Positions 23,532 through 33,837 of a stretch of DNA of 64,000 nucleotides are shown here, one piece after another (positions within the stretch are counted from its first letter, which is position 1; each line of letters opens with the position of its first letter). The stretch is from NCBI GenBank assembly GCA_003013855.2, contig ML058548.1, positions 1,426,001 through 1,490,000 on the forward strand, read 5' to 3'. The notes below the pieces were generated by a model that saw only the letters and a list, made by a program, of their open reading frames with translations, ran no database searches and had not been told where the DNA came from. The translations under genes were made by a program, and so were the position numbers. This DNA comes from Liriodendron chinense. Taxonomy: Eukaryota > Streptophyta > Magnoliopsida > Magnoliales > Magnoliaceae.

Positions 23532-25627
23532 CATGGGGCACCCTTGCCCCCTCAAACGTGCAATCTCTCTCTTCTCTCTCTCATATTCTCTCTTTTTCAA
23601 GTTTTCTCTCTCTTCTTTGGTGGTCCTTTGCTTCTCTCAAGTGGTGGCCCTTAGAGACATTTTGGGACAGCAAGGTGGTCCCTCTTTGGTGAGTGGCAAA
23701 GGTATGGACCACTTCCTTTCTCTTTTCTTATCCTTTTCCTTCTTCATTTTCTCTTCTCATGACTCTTTTCTTTTTCCATGTAGCTATTCCAAGAGGTGTG
23801 AAGGTGGGCCCAAGCATTCTTGACCTTTTTCTAGATCTCAGGTCTTTTTCAAAGGTGGTGCATGGAGAAGGACATTGCAAGCTCTCCACTTCATTTTTTC
23901 TTTCTTCTTTTCACACTCCCCTCATGTGTATCTAAAGGGTGATTTTGCCATGTCATCAAGTGTACATGGCAAAATACTCTATTTTTTTTTCATGGGGATT
24001 GGGCCTCTTTTCATATGTATCAAATGGGCTCAAAGTGAAGTCATGGCCCTTGGTGTATTTGGTGGGCCCAATGCTTCATTTTGGGCTCCCTCTTACTTCC
24101 TTTCTCTTGTCATTTCCCTTGGAATTCTCTTTTCTTTTCATCTTTTTTCCAAGACTTGGGCCCATGGGCATGGTAGGGCCCATCTCAAGTTTTGAGCTCA
24201 TGGGGCTCACTTTGAGTGACCCCATCTTTCTTCACATGTGTATGGACCAAGATGACTAGCCCATTCTTCATTTGGATCTCAAGTGGGCTAGATTTCCTAG
24301 TTGGGCCTATATGGACAAGTAGCCCAACTCTTCCATCATTTCTTGATTATGATGTACATCCTTGTACAAGGTGTAGTGGGCTCCTTGGAGTCTCTATATG
24401 TGGATGGGCTTTTGGGTCCTCATTGAAATTTGGATTCCTTTGGACCAATGTGTGCACCACTACACTTTGTCCATGTGGATTTTTTCTTTTCATGCTCTTT
24501 TCTTTAATGGATGGAGGACTTGAGTTACTTGACCATCTACAAGTCCCATGAGTGAGTTGTTCCCACAATCTCACTAAGTTCAAATGGTTTTCCTTGTGGT
24601 AGGAATGTGATTCTCAAGAGTTTCCCTCTAATGCTATCAACCTCAAATGGATGATCCTCAAGTGAGCTATCCATACAATCATAGCTCCTTTTCCTTTGGG
24701 GCTTGGTGGGTCATCCACCATCATTCTCATGTATGGGTGATTTTCCTTTAAATTTGTGGGAAAGAATGGTACCCATAAGTCGCCCATTTTTGTCCCATGC
24801 TTTGGGACATTTTGGGATTTTGATCTTCAAGTGGGCTATGTGTAACATTCTTATCCATCCATGATGGTTGGGTGACTCATCAAGCCATGCTCTTTTGTGC
24901 TGAAATGGTCTCCCTTTTGGTGAAAAAGTTGGTGCACATAAGTTGCCCAAACTTGCCTTTTCATGGGCATTTTCAACTTTGATTCTTCATATGGGCTATG
25001 TGCATCAACTTTCTACCCCTAGCTTCTTTGATTCATATGTTTGTGGGTAGACCTCCTTGTTGCATTTTCATGGTCAAAATTTTCATCAAGATGAGGCACA
25101 TAAAGTTGCCCATGGTTAACCCATGAATGGGTCCTCATATTCTTCAAAGTGGGCTATGTGCTCTCTTCAATCCATTGAGATGAGGCATTTGGGTTGTCCT
25201 TGGGGGCCCACTTCCTTTCTATCCCCCACTTGTCCATGTCCATGTGTTAAAAAAAGATGGAAACATCTTAAGTGAGAACCATGGCCTTGGCATAAAAGTG
25301 GATCAATCTTTTGGCCACATATGGACTTTGAAGAGGAGCTTCATGTGAATTAAGATCCTTTGTTGATCTCGTGGCACTTGAGTGCATTTGTTGTCCAAAA
25401 TGTGTCCTTAGATGATGGACTTTCTTGCCTAAGGCATGCCATGCCACCTTCTTTAAGGTGGGCCTTACTTTTTCCAATGGGCCCAACACATATCCTAAGT
25501 GACACATGGAGTTGGACTTTAGATTTTGCATTTGAATGTGAGTCCAATCCCATGGGTTTCTTGGATGATAATTTGGATTTTAATGGGTAATAGATAGGGA
25601 CTTACCTTGCCAAGCTTGTAGGATTCA
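23532..25627 (+). other. PMD-1 leader with probable 5'-UTR intron
   Basis: No credible ORF lies between the TATA box and the PMD-1 start. A donor-like AAAG/GTATGG at 23,701/23,702 and an acceptor-like CTTGTAG at 25,615-25,621, six bases before the ATG, would remove about 1.9 kb. Both sites are kept in E2 (GAAG/GTATGG near 43,640; CTTGTAG near 45,585). The interior is T-rich with repeated GGGCCCAA/GGGCTATGTGC phrases. Confidence 0.4.
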
Positions 25628-27121
25628 ATGGCGGATGGTACCAGAGGTCACCGAGTGATTGATGAAAATGATCCTGCCTTCATCGTCCGCCGAGGGGACC
25701 ACATGTGTTCCTTAGCTATGGAGCATCAGCCTCTTCCCGCTATCAAGGGTCGAGGTACTAGGGATCGCTGGGACGACTGGGTGAAGGATCCACAGCCCTT
25801 GCTTGAACGAGTACTGGATGGTACTCCTTTTGCTGGCCTCCTCACCTTACGTTTCCATAATAACGATGCTAACCGCATGATGCTCGCGGCCCTTTGCGAG
25901 AGGTGGCGGGATGAGACCCACACCTTCCAGCTCCCTTGTGGGGAATGGGGAATAACCCCCTTGGACATTTACATGCAAATAGGCTTCCCGTTTCATGGAA
26001 CAATTGTTCCTCAAGTCAGCTCTCTGGCTCCTCTCACTTCCACCGACTGGCTACGGCTTGTCGGTGACGTCCCACCCGAGGGTAAATTCCAAGGCCATCA
26101 AGTGAAGATGCGATGGTTCTACAACAATTTTGCCTCCGTCATCCCCACCACCGAGCGAGAGGCCCTCCACAAAGCGCGAGCCATGATCACTTATGCTTTT
26201 GGATCCTTTCTTTTCTGCCATGCGAATGAGAGAGTTGATCCTAAATTTCTTCGTTTAGTCGAGGATCTTCATCACCCCTATAACTGGAATGGGGCTATCT
26301 TGACCCGTATTTTTCAGGGTCTGGACAAGACCTATCGGCATAGCCGGTCCTTCACAGGTTTTTGGCCTGTTGTTGAGGTATTTCTTCTTTCACCTTCCTT
26401 GGAGTCATTTACCTTCTTTCCCTCTCTGATCATTAGATGTGCTTTCGTCCAGACCTGCTTTTATGACCATTTTCCCCATCTCGCGCCGAGGATGCGGGAT
26501 GATGTTGAGCCCTCTCAGTATCGCCACATGTACTGGCGCCAGCAAAACCGTCAGCGGAATTTTCGAGTTCCTGGGGACAATTGGCGTGCTGACATAGACG
26601 GGCTGACCGTTGAGGACGTAAGTATCTTGCTTTCCCTACCCCTCGTGCCGTACTGTAACTGATTGTGGTGACCTCATTTGCTGCAGCTTGCTCAGATGCC
26701 GTATGCCAGTTTCCCTCTCTATTATACCCCTCAGCGTGTGGAGGCATACGATGCTTCATGTCTCCGTATCATGCTTTCCGACGCTGAATCTTTTCAGTGG
26801 TACCTGGGGGAGAGGTTGCTTCGGCAAGTCACTGGGGCGGCTCGGGTCCCTTGTTCTGCACCTCCCTCAGCTGCTCGGATGCCAGTTGATGAGAGAGTCG
26901 AGGCTCTCGTGGGCCAGCCCGGATTTCGTTTCACGATCCCGGATCGTGATTATGACGAGTGGTATTTGCTGTTCGGCCAGGGGCCTCTGCTTCCTTCGCT
27001 TTATGTTCCAGGTGGCCGTCGCAGATATGCTGGAGGCTCGGTGACTGCTCCTTTGATGGACCTTTATCGTCGGGAGCGGGACGCGAGGAGGGACGATGAT
27101 GACTATGTTGGTGACTTGTAG
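25628..27121 (+). CDS. PMD-1: plant mobile domain protein, antisense in E1
   Basis: A three-exon model joins 25,628-26,377, 26,453-26,617 and 26,687-27,121, all in phase 0, giving about 449 residues. Donors GAG/GTATTT and GAC/GTAAGT and acceptors GTCCAG and CTGCAG are visible. Residues 93-123 (WRDETHTFQLPCGEW, then GITPLDIYMQIGFPFHG) are the hallmark of the aminotransferase-like plant mobile domain. Such domains are known in MULE and gypsy transposons and in host MAIN/MAIL proteins, and antisense extra ORFs are known in Tat elements. The biochemical role is unknown. The frame is intact in E1, unlike the E2 copy. The C-terminus is acidic/basic (RRERDARRDDDDYVGDL). Confidence 0.75.
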
Positions 27122-28131
27122 CCTGCTTGGGTACTCTGCTTTGTATGGCCTTGTACTTTTGCTTTTATCTTCTTTTGTATCAAGCTCTTTTTAAATGAAT
27201 ATTCAGTCTTCGACTTGTCTCAAATTCTTTGATGATGTCTGGACGCTTTGACCCTTGACTTGTTCCTTAATGATTTGCGGAAGATGAGGCTTCTTGACTG
27301 CATGGATGATGACTTGAACGGTTCAGATTGCTTGGTTAGGCCTTGTGGGCCTACTTGATGATTAGATCTTGGATTCTGGCACTTCTTTTGACGATCGAAC
27401 CTTTGATCTTGCTGCTCCATGACTTGAGTAAGCTTTCCAATGGTTTGGATCTTGATGATCTAGTCCTTGAATGGTTCAGATTGATAGATTCGGCCTTGTG
27501 GGCCCACTTGAGACCTTGGCTTTACTTTGGGGCACCTCTTTTGATGATTTGTGGGGCTAAGAAGGCTTCTCATGGTGTGGATGATGGCTTGAACGTCTCG
27601 GATTGCTTGACTTGGCTTTGTGGGCCCACTTGATGATTAGATGTTGGATTCTGGCCCTTCTTTTGATGATTAGCCCTTTGATCTTGTTGTTTGGTGGCTC
27701 ATGTAGGTCCCTCAATGGTTTAGATCATGATGATCTGATCTTTGAATGGCTTGGATTGCTTGTGGCCCCCACTTGATCACCTTTTCTTCTCTTTGACTTG
27801 ATCAGCCATGCTCTGGCCGCATTGCTTCGTGATTGGGCCGGTGGGGCACCTTTTATATGATCTTGATCAGCCTCAGTCGAAATCTGGAGTGGATCAGAGC
27901 CTTGGGCGGCCCATGGAGGGCCATCTGCTGACGTGGACTGTCAGCCTCACCTACCAAGAACCCTGGAGCCAATCCCGCGGAGAGAGGGGATCTGCGTCCG
28001 TACGGGCGGCCCATGGCAGGCCGCCCAGGGCTCGCCTCTTGAGCGGCCTGGGCTGGCTCGGGTTCGGACATTCTTCTCTGTCCACTGTCCCTGTCTCCAC
28101 CTGCTTGGCACTGGCGAGTTTGATTCCAGCC
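27122..28131 (+). other. PMD-1/PMD-2 spacer with ~285-bp tandem duplication
   Basis: Two similar units (about 27,299-27,485 and 27,578-27,760) share TTGTGGGCC, CTTGATGATTAG and CTTTGATCTTG phrases. Downstream lie a half module (GGGCGGCC-N7-GGCC, 27,904-27,922) and a full module GGGCGGCC-N7-GGCCGCCC (28,004-28,026) preceded by CCGTAC. No convincing TATA box is seen between the full module and PMD-2. The sequence CTTCTCTGTCCACTGTCCC may be a TATA-less start region. Confidence 0.5.
28004..28026 (+). promoter_or_regulatory. Palindromic module upstream of PMD-2 (E1)
   Basis: GGGCGGCC-CATGGCA-GGCCGCCC has perfect 8-bp arms and a spacer nearly identical to that of the E1 LTR module (CATAGCA). It starts 106 bp after a half site and lies 105 bp before the PMD-2 start codon. 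Confidence 0.55.
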
Positions 28132-30747
28132 ATGAATATTCTTCTTGTCTCATCTTCCCTCATCATCTTGTCCTCATCTTGCTTTGTCCTTTCTTGGGCC
28201 ATGGATGGTGGTGATTTAGGGGCTGTGGGGGCTGCCCATGGTGGGTCCCACACTCCAGATTTTCAACTGAGCTTTGATAATGGGGAGATACCTTTAATGG
28301 ATGGGGTAGATGGGGCATTAAGAGGGGGCATTGATGAAGATTTAAGCTTGGTGGTTGGTGGAGCTTTGAATGGCCCCATTAATGGTGGGATGGCTGGAAT
28401 TTCGGATCTGAATGGGCCCTTCATTGTGGGAGAAATGAATGGTATGGATAGGATGATGGGATGGGACATAGGTGAGGCTATGCTTCCCTTGAATGTGGGC
28501 CACATGGATGATGTGATGGATGGTGGTGATGGGACCACAAAGGACATAGATGGGCTGATCTCATGCTTGGATGGGATGGATGGTTCGGATGATACCTTTG
28601 ACGGTTTGGATGCTCTGGATGAGGGCCAGGATATGCGGTATACTTGCTTGGGTGGACTTGATGTGGTCATTGATGATGTCCCCCTGATGATGGACGGTGT
28701 GGATGCCTCGATGATCCCTTTGATCGGCCAGGATGATGATTGGATTCATGATTTCCTGTTGGAGGGGGCCGCAGGTCCAGATCTGACCGTTGATTCTTCG
28801 ATCGGGGTAGCCGGGACCCTTTTGGATGGTTCAGATGCATTCTTTGACGGTCAGATTAGCCAAGATGCCACGATGTGCGGTGTGATCTTCACTGATAGTC
28901 CATTTAATGGGGAGCACTGTCCTTCTCTTGGTCATCGGTCCTTTGCGCACTCCGTTCATGAGGTGGGCGAGTCTTCCCGTGCGGCTGAGGTTGTGACAGT
29001 TTCTGACAGTGATGCGACTATATCAGACATAGCCGTTACTGGGGACAGGTCAGGGGCTGTCGAGTCTGCAGAGGTTCCAGCTTTTCCTTCTCCTTCGCCC
29101 GTTGACCTTCCGATCCTTGATGAGTCATCATTGATTTCTGGGCCTTTTGTGCTGGAGGGGTACCAGTGAGGACTTGTCAGCTGGTTCCTCGTTCTTCCTG
29201 CTCGCCACGACTGCTTGCTTGGCTTGATAGTTTATCAGCTTATGAGATTCGGGATTTGGAGTCCTGTGGCTTCGGCAGTCTGATCCATATGGCCAGAGTT
29301 GATATTAACTGGAGGATGCTCGGAGCTGCATTGATTGATTGGGTTCCTTCGTTGAACTTGTTTGCGTTCAACGATATGGAGATGGGGCCTTCTTTGGAGG
29401 AGCTTGCACGCTTGACAGGCCTACCCTGGGATTATGCTCAGTATTTTTCGCCGAAGACGTCACCGAAGACTGCCACACCGCAGAACTGGTTCGGGATTCC
29501 CTATCTTGTTCGGCCTGCAGCCGATGGCCAGGATGCTGTGGTGTTTTCCTTGGACTTATTGTATGATCTTTTTTTGGGTCTTCGGAGTGCGGCCGGTTCT
29601 ACCTTTGCTCGGAACGCACTGATGTTCTGCTTGATTGCTGAGGTGCTGTTCTCGGGATGGCGCAGGTCTCAGACTCCTCTGCTTTTTGAGGTGATGAGCC
29701 GAGCTATCCGACGGCAGGGGATCATTTCTCTTATCTTGGCCGAGCTGTTCAATGGGCTGACTGACTGCGCCCTGGGCCGCACTCGTGTCCTTCGCGGCTG
29801 CTGTGCCTTTCTTCAGGTATCTTTTCTACACCTTTTTCCTCTTGCTTTGTTAGGAATTGCTCTGCTCTAGCTGAACTTCTTTTCCTTTTTGTGATCAGGT
29901 CTGGCTATGGGAGCGTCTTTCGATGACTGTTCCTGTACCTTTTCCTGACACTCGTCGCCCAGACCTTATGCGACACATTATGGAGTTTCTTCCTCATACA
30001 GCTAGGATGAGCGAGCCCTTGTATCGCAAGATGTTCGCTGAACTTCGTGACTGGAACGTTCGTTGGGAGTCATCTTGGCTTTCACTTCTTCCAGTGCTTT
30101 GTGATGCACACCGCCATCCTCTGATGTTGGTAGGCTTTCGATCTTACTTCTCTTATCATCCCATTCGGTTCCTGCGGCAGTTTGGGTATGAGCAGGATGT
30201 TCCTCTTTTCGCTTTCACGGGTATCGGGCGTCGAGCACTTCCATCCAGATCCTCTGACTTTAGGACCCGGATTGATTGTTCTTGGGCGAGTTACTTGACT
30301 GCTGATTTGCTGGGTTTTGAGCTGCGGACTTTTCCGAAGGCGACCGCCTCATATCAGTACTGGGTTGTTGAGCAGTCCTTGTATCGACGTATCCCTTGTT
30401 GGCACCAGACTGTTGACGAGGATGAGCAGGATATCCTTGGAGATGCTGGCTCTTCATCCGGTTCATATGAACCCTTTGAGGAGCGCCCTTTTATCGATCC
30501 TGGCGTCCTTTTGGCCACTCATGGCCATCTGTTGTCTGAGATCTCTGCACTTCGGTATCATTGTGAGATGATGTTGAGGAGATTGGCTGCCGATCAGAGG
30601 TTGACTGATGAGGAGACAGCGATCCGTACCCTTGAGCGCGATGAGGCGCATTACCTGCGTATGGAGGTGAGCAGGTTAAGAGCGAGACTATCTTTTTATG
30701 AGTCAGAGGACTCACCTGATGTGGCCGAGGAGGAGGGTAGAGATTGA
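28132..30747 (+). CDS. PMD-2: second antisense plant mobile domain gene, E1
   Basis: The model starts at ATG 28,132 and runs through an Asp/Gly/Met-rich region (repeated MDG/DGLDG) to about 29,165, where the frame changes at a GGAGGGGTACC run. It then continues as 29,166-29,816, spliced (CAG/GTATC, ATCAG/GTC) to 29,899-30,747. The second part has the plant mobile domain signatures DWVPSLNLFAFNDMEM, LEELARLTGLP, WLWERLSM and RFLRQFGYEQDVP, then a charged tail (RLTDEETAIRTLERDEAHYL) that may form a coiled coil. The first ~24 residues (MNILLVSSSLIILSSSCFVL) are hydrophobic and signal-like. The frame change may be a mutation or an unrecognised small intron. Function unknown. Confidence 0.65.
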
Positions 30748-31200
30748 TTGTGTTGGCCACCTGCACATTCTTTTTTGCATATATGATTGATGATGATGCA
30801 TTTTTTTGTATTTTTTGAAAAAGATGATATGTTATATGTAAAAGAAATATGATGCCTTTAATTGAAAAGAGAAAACTGCTTGAAAATCTACTGTGCCATG
30901 AGTTGTCTTGTGAGTGTGTGTCTGGATTTTTGTGTCGGGATATAGGAATCAGAACTGGGGCTCGGCCAATGCTTTGACCGATGTCTCGAGATTTGACTTG
31001 CTTGATCCTTTGGTTCCCTAGAGATGTAGGTAATGGAAACTCTTGCTTCCTGAGATTGTCAGAGTTTGTAGAGCTCTTCGCTCCTGACTGCACTTCTTCT
31101 TGTTCTTGAACTGTAACTGCTTGAACTGATCTGGACCGTCTGCTTTCTTGGTACCTGCACTTTTATTTTTATTTTTTTTTTCATTTTGAGCCATTTTTGC

Positions 31201-31414
31201 CTGCAGTGCTCTTTCGAGTTTTCACCACAGCCGGCCTTTTCCCGTCATTTTTGTCCGTGGCGCCCTTTCGAGTTTTCACCACGTCCCGGGTGTTCGATCT
31301 TGCCTGCCCCTTGGCAGCTATGCTGTTTTTACCCTCGGCGCCCTTTCGGGTTTTCACCAAGTCCGCTGTATGCCCACTGTTTTTACTCGGAGCGCCCTTT
31401 CGGGTTTTCACTCC
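31201..31414 (-). ncRNA. Four tandem GAAA-tetraloop hairpins, E1 post-integrase
   Basis: On the sense (minus) strand, hairpins lie at 31,414-31,389, 31,361-31,334, 31,283-31,256 and 31,230-31,201. Each is outer stem, AAAA bulge, 3-bp inner stem, GAAA loop, inner stem, outer stem. Outer stems are GGAGTG:CGCTCC, CTTGGTG:CGCCGAG, CGTGGTG:CGCCACG and CTGTGGTG:CACTGCAG. Inner stems are CCC:GGG, CCC:GGG, CTC:GGG and CTC:GAG. A TAAAAACAG-like tail follows each unit. Outer stems differ in sequence yet pair fully, counting G-U pairs. The array begins about 480 nt after the integrase stop. E3 has the same array. Confidence 0.6.
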
Positions 31415-31580
31415 GCCCTCTTTGTTTAGGCACACATTTTCCCTTTTTTTTTTCTCTTTTTTTTTCTTTCTGGATCTCTGGATAACTGCGGCGGCTAGAG
31501 GTTGGGAATCTGTCGTTGCCGGCCGATGGCAGTCTTTCAGCCCTTATCCTAACTTACGATAATAGAGCTGTCGGTCTTTG

Positions 31581-31800
31581 CTAAAGACCCCTCTGAGATG
31601 AATGGATGGATGACTGTGTTTCTTCTTGGACTGATTTTTTTCCTTGGGTGCCTTGCTTTGGCTTCCCTTTTTCTTTCTCTTTTCTTCTTCTTTTTTTTTC
31701 TTTTGTATTCTTTTTCTCTTCTTTTTTTTTGTCTTTTCCTTTTGAATCCCTTTTTTTTTGTATTTTTCTCTTTTTGAATCCCCTTATTTGAAACACTTGT
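31581..31800 (-). other. Purine-rich tract after integrase, E1
   Basis: The minus strand is almost pure A/G over about 31,660-31,790. The corresponding tract in E3 (60,590-60,665) is also A/G-rich, so it is a family feature. The lysine-rich frame through it is a by-product. It could be an internal plus-strand primer or an RNA-processing region; nothing shows which. Confidence 0.45.
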
Positions 31801-31890
31801 TGGTGGACGGAAATGATTTCTCAGAGGTCTTAGCTTCGACCTCTTGACTTCAGCTCTTATTAAAGTAACTCTTGATAAAGTCAGAATGAC

Positions 31891-33795
31891 TTACCCGTGA
31901 AAGATCTTCACGTTGTCGGCGTTGGTTGGCTTAGGAAGATCCACCCCTCTCATGCTGGTGAGTCCGAGGGCGCCTCCGGGAAGTACTTCTCTGATGATCG
32001 GTGGCCCGTCCCACGAGGGTTTGAACTTTCCTCTGGGGTCCGGAAGGTGCGACGGTAGAATCTTCTTCATAACCATGTCGCCTACCTTAAAACTTCTTTT
32101 TCGGACTCTCTTGTTGTAAGCCCGAGCGATCCTTTTCTGATAACACAGAGAATGACTTAGTGCACGCATGCGCTTTTCATCTGCTAGCTGCAACTGATCG
32201 AATCTGGCCCGTTGCCATTCTCCTTCTTCAACTCCGCTTTCTAATAACACCCGTAGTGATGGTATTTCCACCTCGACTGGTAGAACTGCTTCCATTCCAT
32301 AAGTAAGCTCGAAAGGAGTAACGCCCGTAGCAGACCGTACAGACGTTCGATAGGCCCAAAGTGCATATGGGAGCATATCTGACCAATCTCGATAGGTCAC
32401 GACCATCTTCTCGAGTATCCTGACGATTGTCTTGTTTGCGGCTTCTACCCCACCATTCATCTGGGGACGGTAGGGGCTTGATCGATGACGTTGGATCTTG
32501 AATTTGCTGAGGAAGTCATCCATCTTCTTGTTGACGAACGGGGTCCCATTATCTGTGATGATAGCATTGGGGATTCCATACCGGCATATGATATGGTTCT
32601 TCATGAATTTGATCACTTGAGATGCTGCAATCGTGGTGTAGGAGGCTACCTCTACCCACTTGGTGAAGTAGTCGACTGCCACAAGTATGTACTCATGACC
32701 ATTTGATGCTTTGGGACTGATCTTGCCGATGATGTCGAGCCCCCACATGGAGAAGGGCCAGGGGGTGGTCAGGTTATATAATTCTGATGATGGGGCATGG
32801 ATTTGATTCGCATGCTCCTGACACTTGAAGCATTTTCTGACGTGCTGGCAACAGTCTGTCTCCATGGTGAGCCAATAATAGCCGAGTCGTAGAATCTTCT
32901 TTGCCATCATGTGCCCATTTATGTGTGGGCCACAGATTCCTTCGTGTATTTCTTCCATGATCTTTGCAGCTTCTGTTTCATCAACGCATCGAAGGAGGAT
33001 GTGATTATAGGATCGCTTGTAAAGAACTTCACCACTGATGGTGAACTGGCCGGCCAAACGCTGAATGGTTCGGCGATCTGTTGCTGTTGCTGATTCTGGA
33101 TACTCCTGGGTTTCGAGATATTGCTTGATGTCGGCATACCAGGGTTTGTCAGGGACAGCTTCGACTTCTTCTATTTGCAGGCGAAAAGCAGGTTCATCTT
33201 GTATTTCGACTGTGAGCTCCCATTCTGAAGCTCCTTTCGAGATCTCGAGCATTGATGCAAGCGTGGCGAGAGCATCTGCAAACTGGTTCTTGGCTCTGGG
33301 CATGTATGAGAAGGTGATTTCCTTGAATTCTTCGATCAGATTGTCAAGATACACATGATATGGTATCAACTTCTCGTCTTTGGTCTTCCATTCGCCATTG
33401 GTCTGATTGATGATAAGCTGTGAGTCTCCAAACACTCGTAGCTTCTTGACGCCTAAGATTATGGCTTCCCTTAAGCTAGCGATGCATGCTTCATACTCTG
33501 CCATGTTGTTGGTGCACTCGAATGCTATGCGCCTCGAGATGGTAATAGGGACATCATCTGGAGAGTAGAGGATTGCTCCAATACCACTCCCTTTAGAGTT
33601 TGCTGCGCCGTCGAAGAATAATGTCCATTCATCTTTCTTCTTCTTTTCATCCCCTTCAACAAGCAAGAGATCTTCATCAGGGAAGAACGTCTTAAGCGGT
33701 TGATAATCCAGGAGTGAGTGAGCGGCAAGATGATCGGCGAGGGCATGCCCTTTGATTGCCTTTTGAGTGACATAGGTGATGTCGAACTCAGACAA
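31891..33795 (-). CDS. E1 archaeal-type RNase H and integrase
   Basis: An open frame of 634 codons contains, first, the extra archaeal-type RNase H typical of the Tat branch: FFDGAA (Asp62), AEYEA (Glu100), FGDSQL (Asp124) and FADALA (Asp174). Integrase follows: HHCC zinc-binding residues His284, His291, Cys322 and Cys325, and the catalytic triad Asp354 (WGLDI), Asp415 (ITDNG) and Glu451 (GGVEAANK), spaced as DD35E. A C-terminal region (KVGDMVMKKI, GGALGLTSM) ends at 31,891. The frame is the same as the RT frame upstream; only the stop near 33,838 separates them. Integrase inserts the cDNA. All key residues are present. Confidence 0.93.
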   Translation of the reverse strand: MSEFDITYVTQKAIKGHALADHLAAHSLLDYQPLKTFFPDEDLLLVEGDEKKKKDEWTLFFDGAANSKGSGIGAILYSPDDVPITISRRIAFECTNNMAEYEACIASLREAIILGVKKLRVFGDSQLIINQTNGEWKTKDEKLIPYHVYLDNLIEEFKEITFSYMPRAKNQFADALATLASMLEISKGASEWELTVEIQDEPAFRLQIEEVEAVPDKPWYADIKQYLETQEYPESATATDRRTIQRLAGQFTISGEVLYKRSYNHILLRCVDETEAAKIMEEIHEGICGPHINGHMMAKKILRLGYYWLTMETDCCQHVRKCFKCQEHANQIHAPSSELYNLTTPWPFSMWGLDIIGKISPKASNGHEYILVAVDYFTKWVEVASYTTIAASQVIKFMKNHIICRYGIPNAIITDNGTPFVNKKMDDFLSKFKIQRHRSSPYRPQMNGGVEAANKTIVRILEKMVVTYRDWSDMLPYALWAYRTSVRSATGVTPFELTYGMEAVLPVEVEIPSLRVLLESGVEEGEWQRARFDQLQLADEKRMRALSHSLCYQKRIARAYNKRVRKRSFKVGDMVMKKILPSHLPDPRGKFKPSWDGPPIIREVLPGGALGLTSMRGVDLPKPTNADNVKIFHG

Positions 33796-33837
33796 GAGTA
33801 GCTGCCATTTAGCTATTCTCCCAGTGAGTGCCGGTTT

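Noticed and set aside
23453..24551. Overlapping plus-strand ORFs in the PMD-1 leader
   Set aside because: T-rich, hydrophobic by composition, not collinear with frames in E2; probably intron.
31181..31435. ORF with VKTRKGA repeats on the minus strand
   Set aside because: The repeat is explained by the hairpin array; conservation follows base pairing, not codons, and the frame breaks in E3.
31581..31796. Lysine-rich ORF on the minus strand
   Set aside because: A translation of a purine-rich tract; the E3 counterpart does not preserve a frame.
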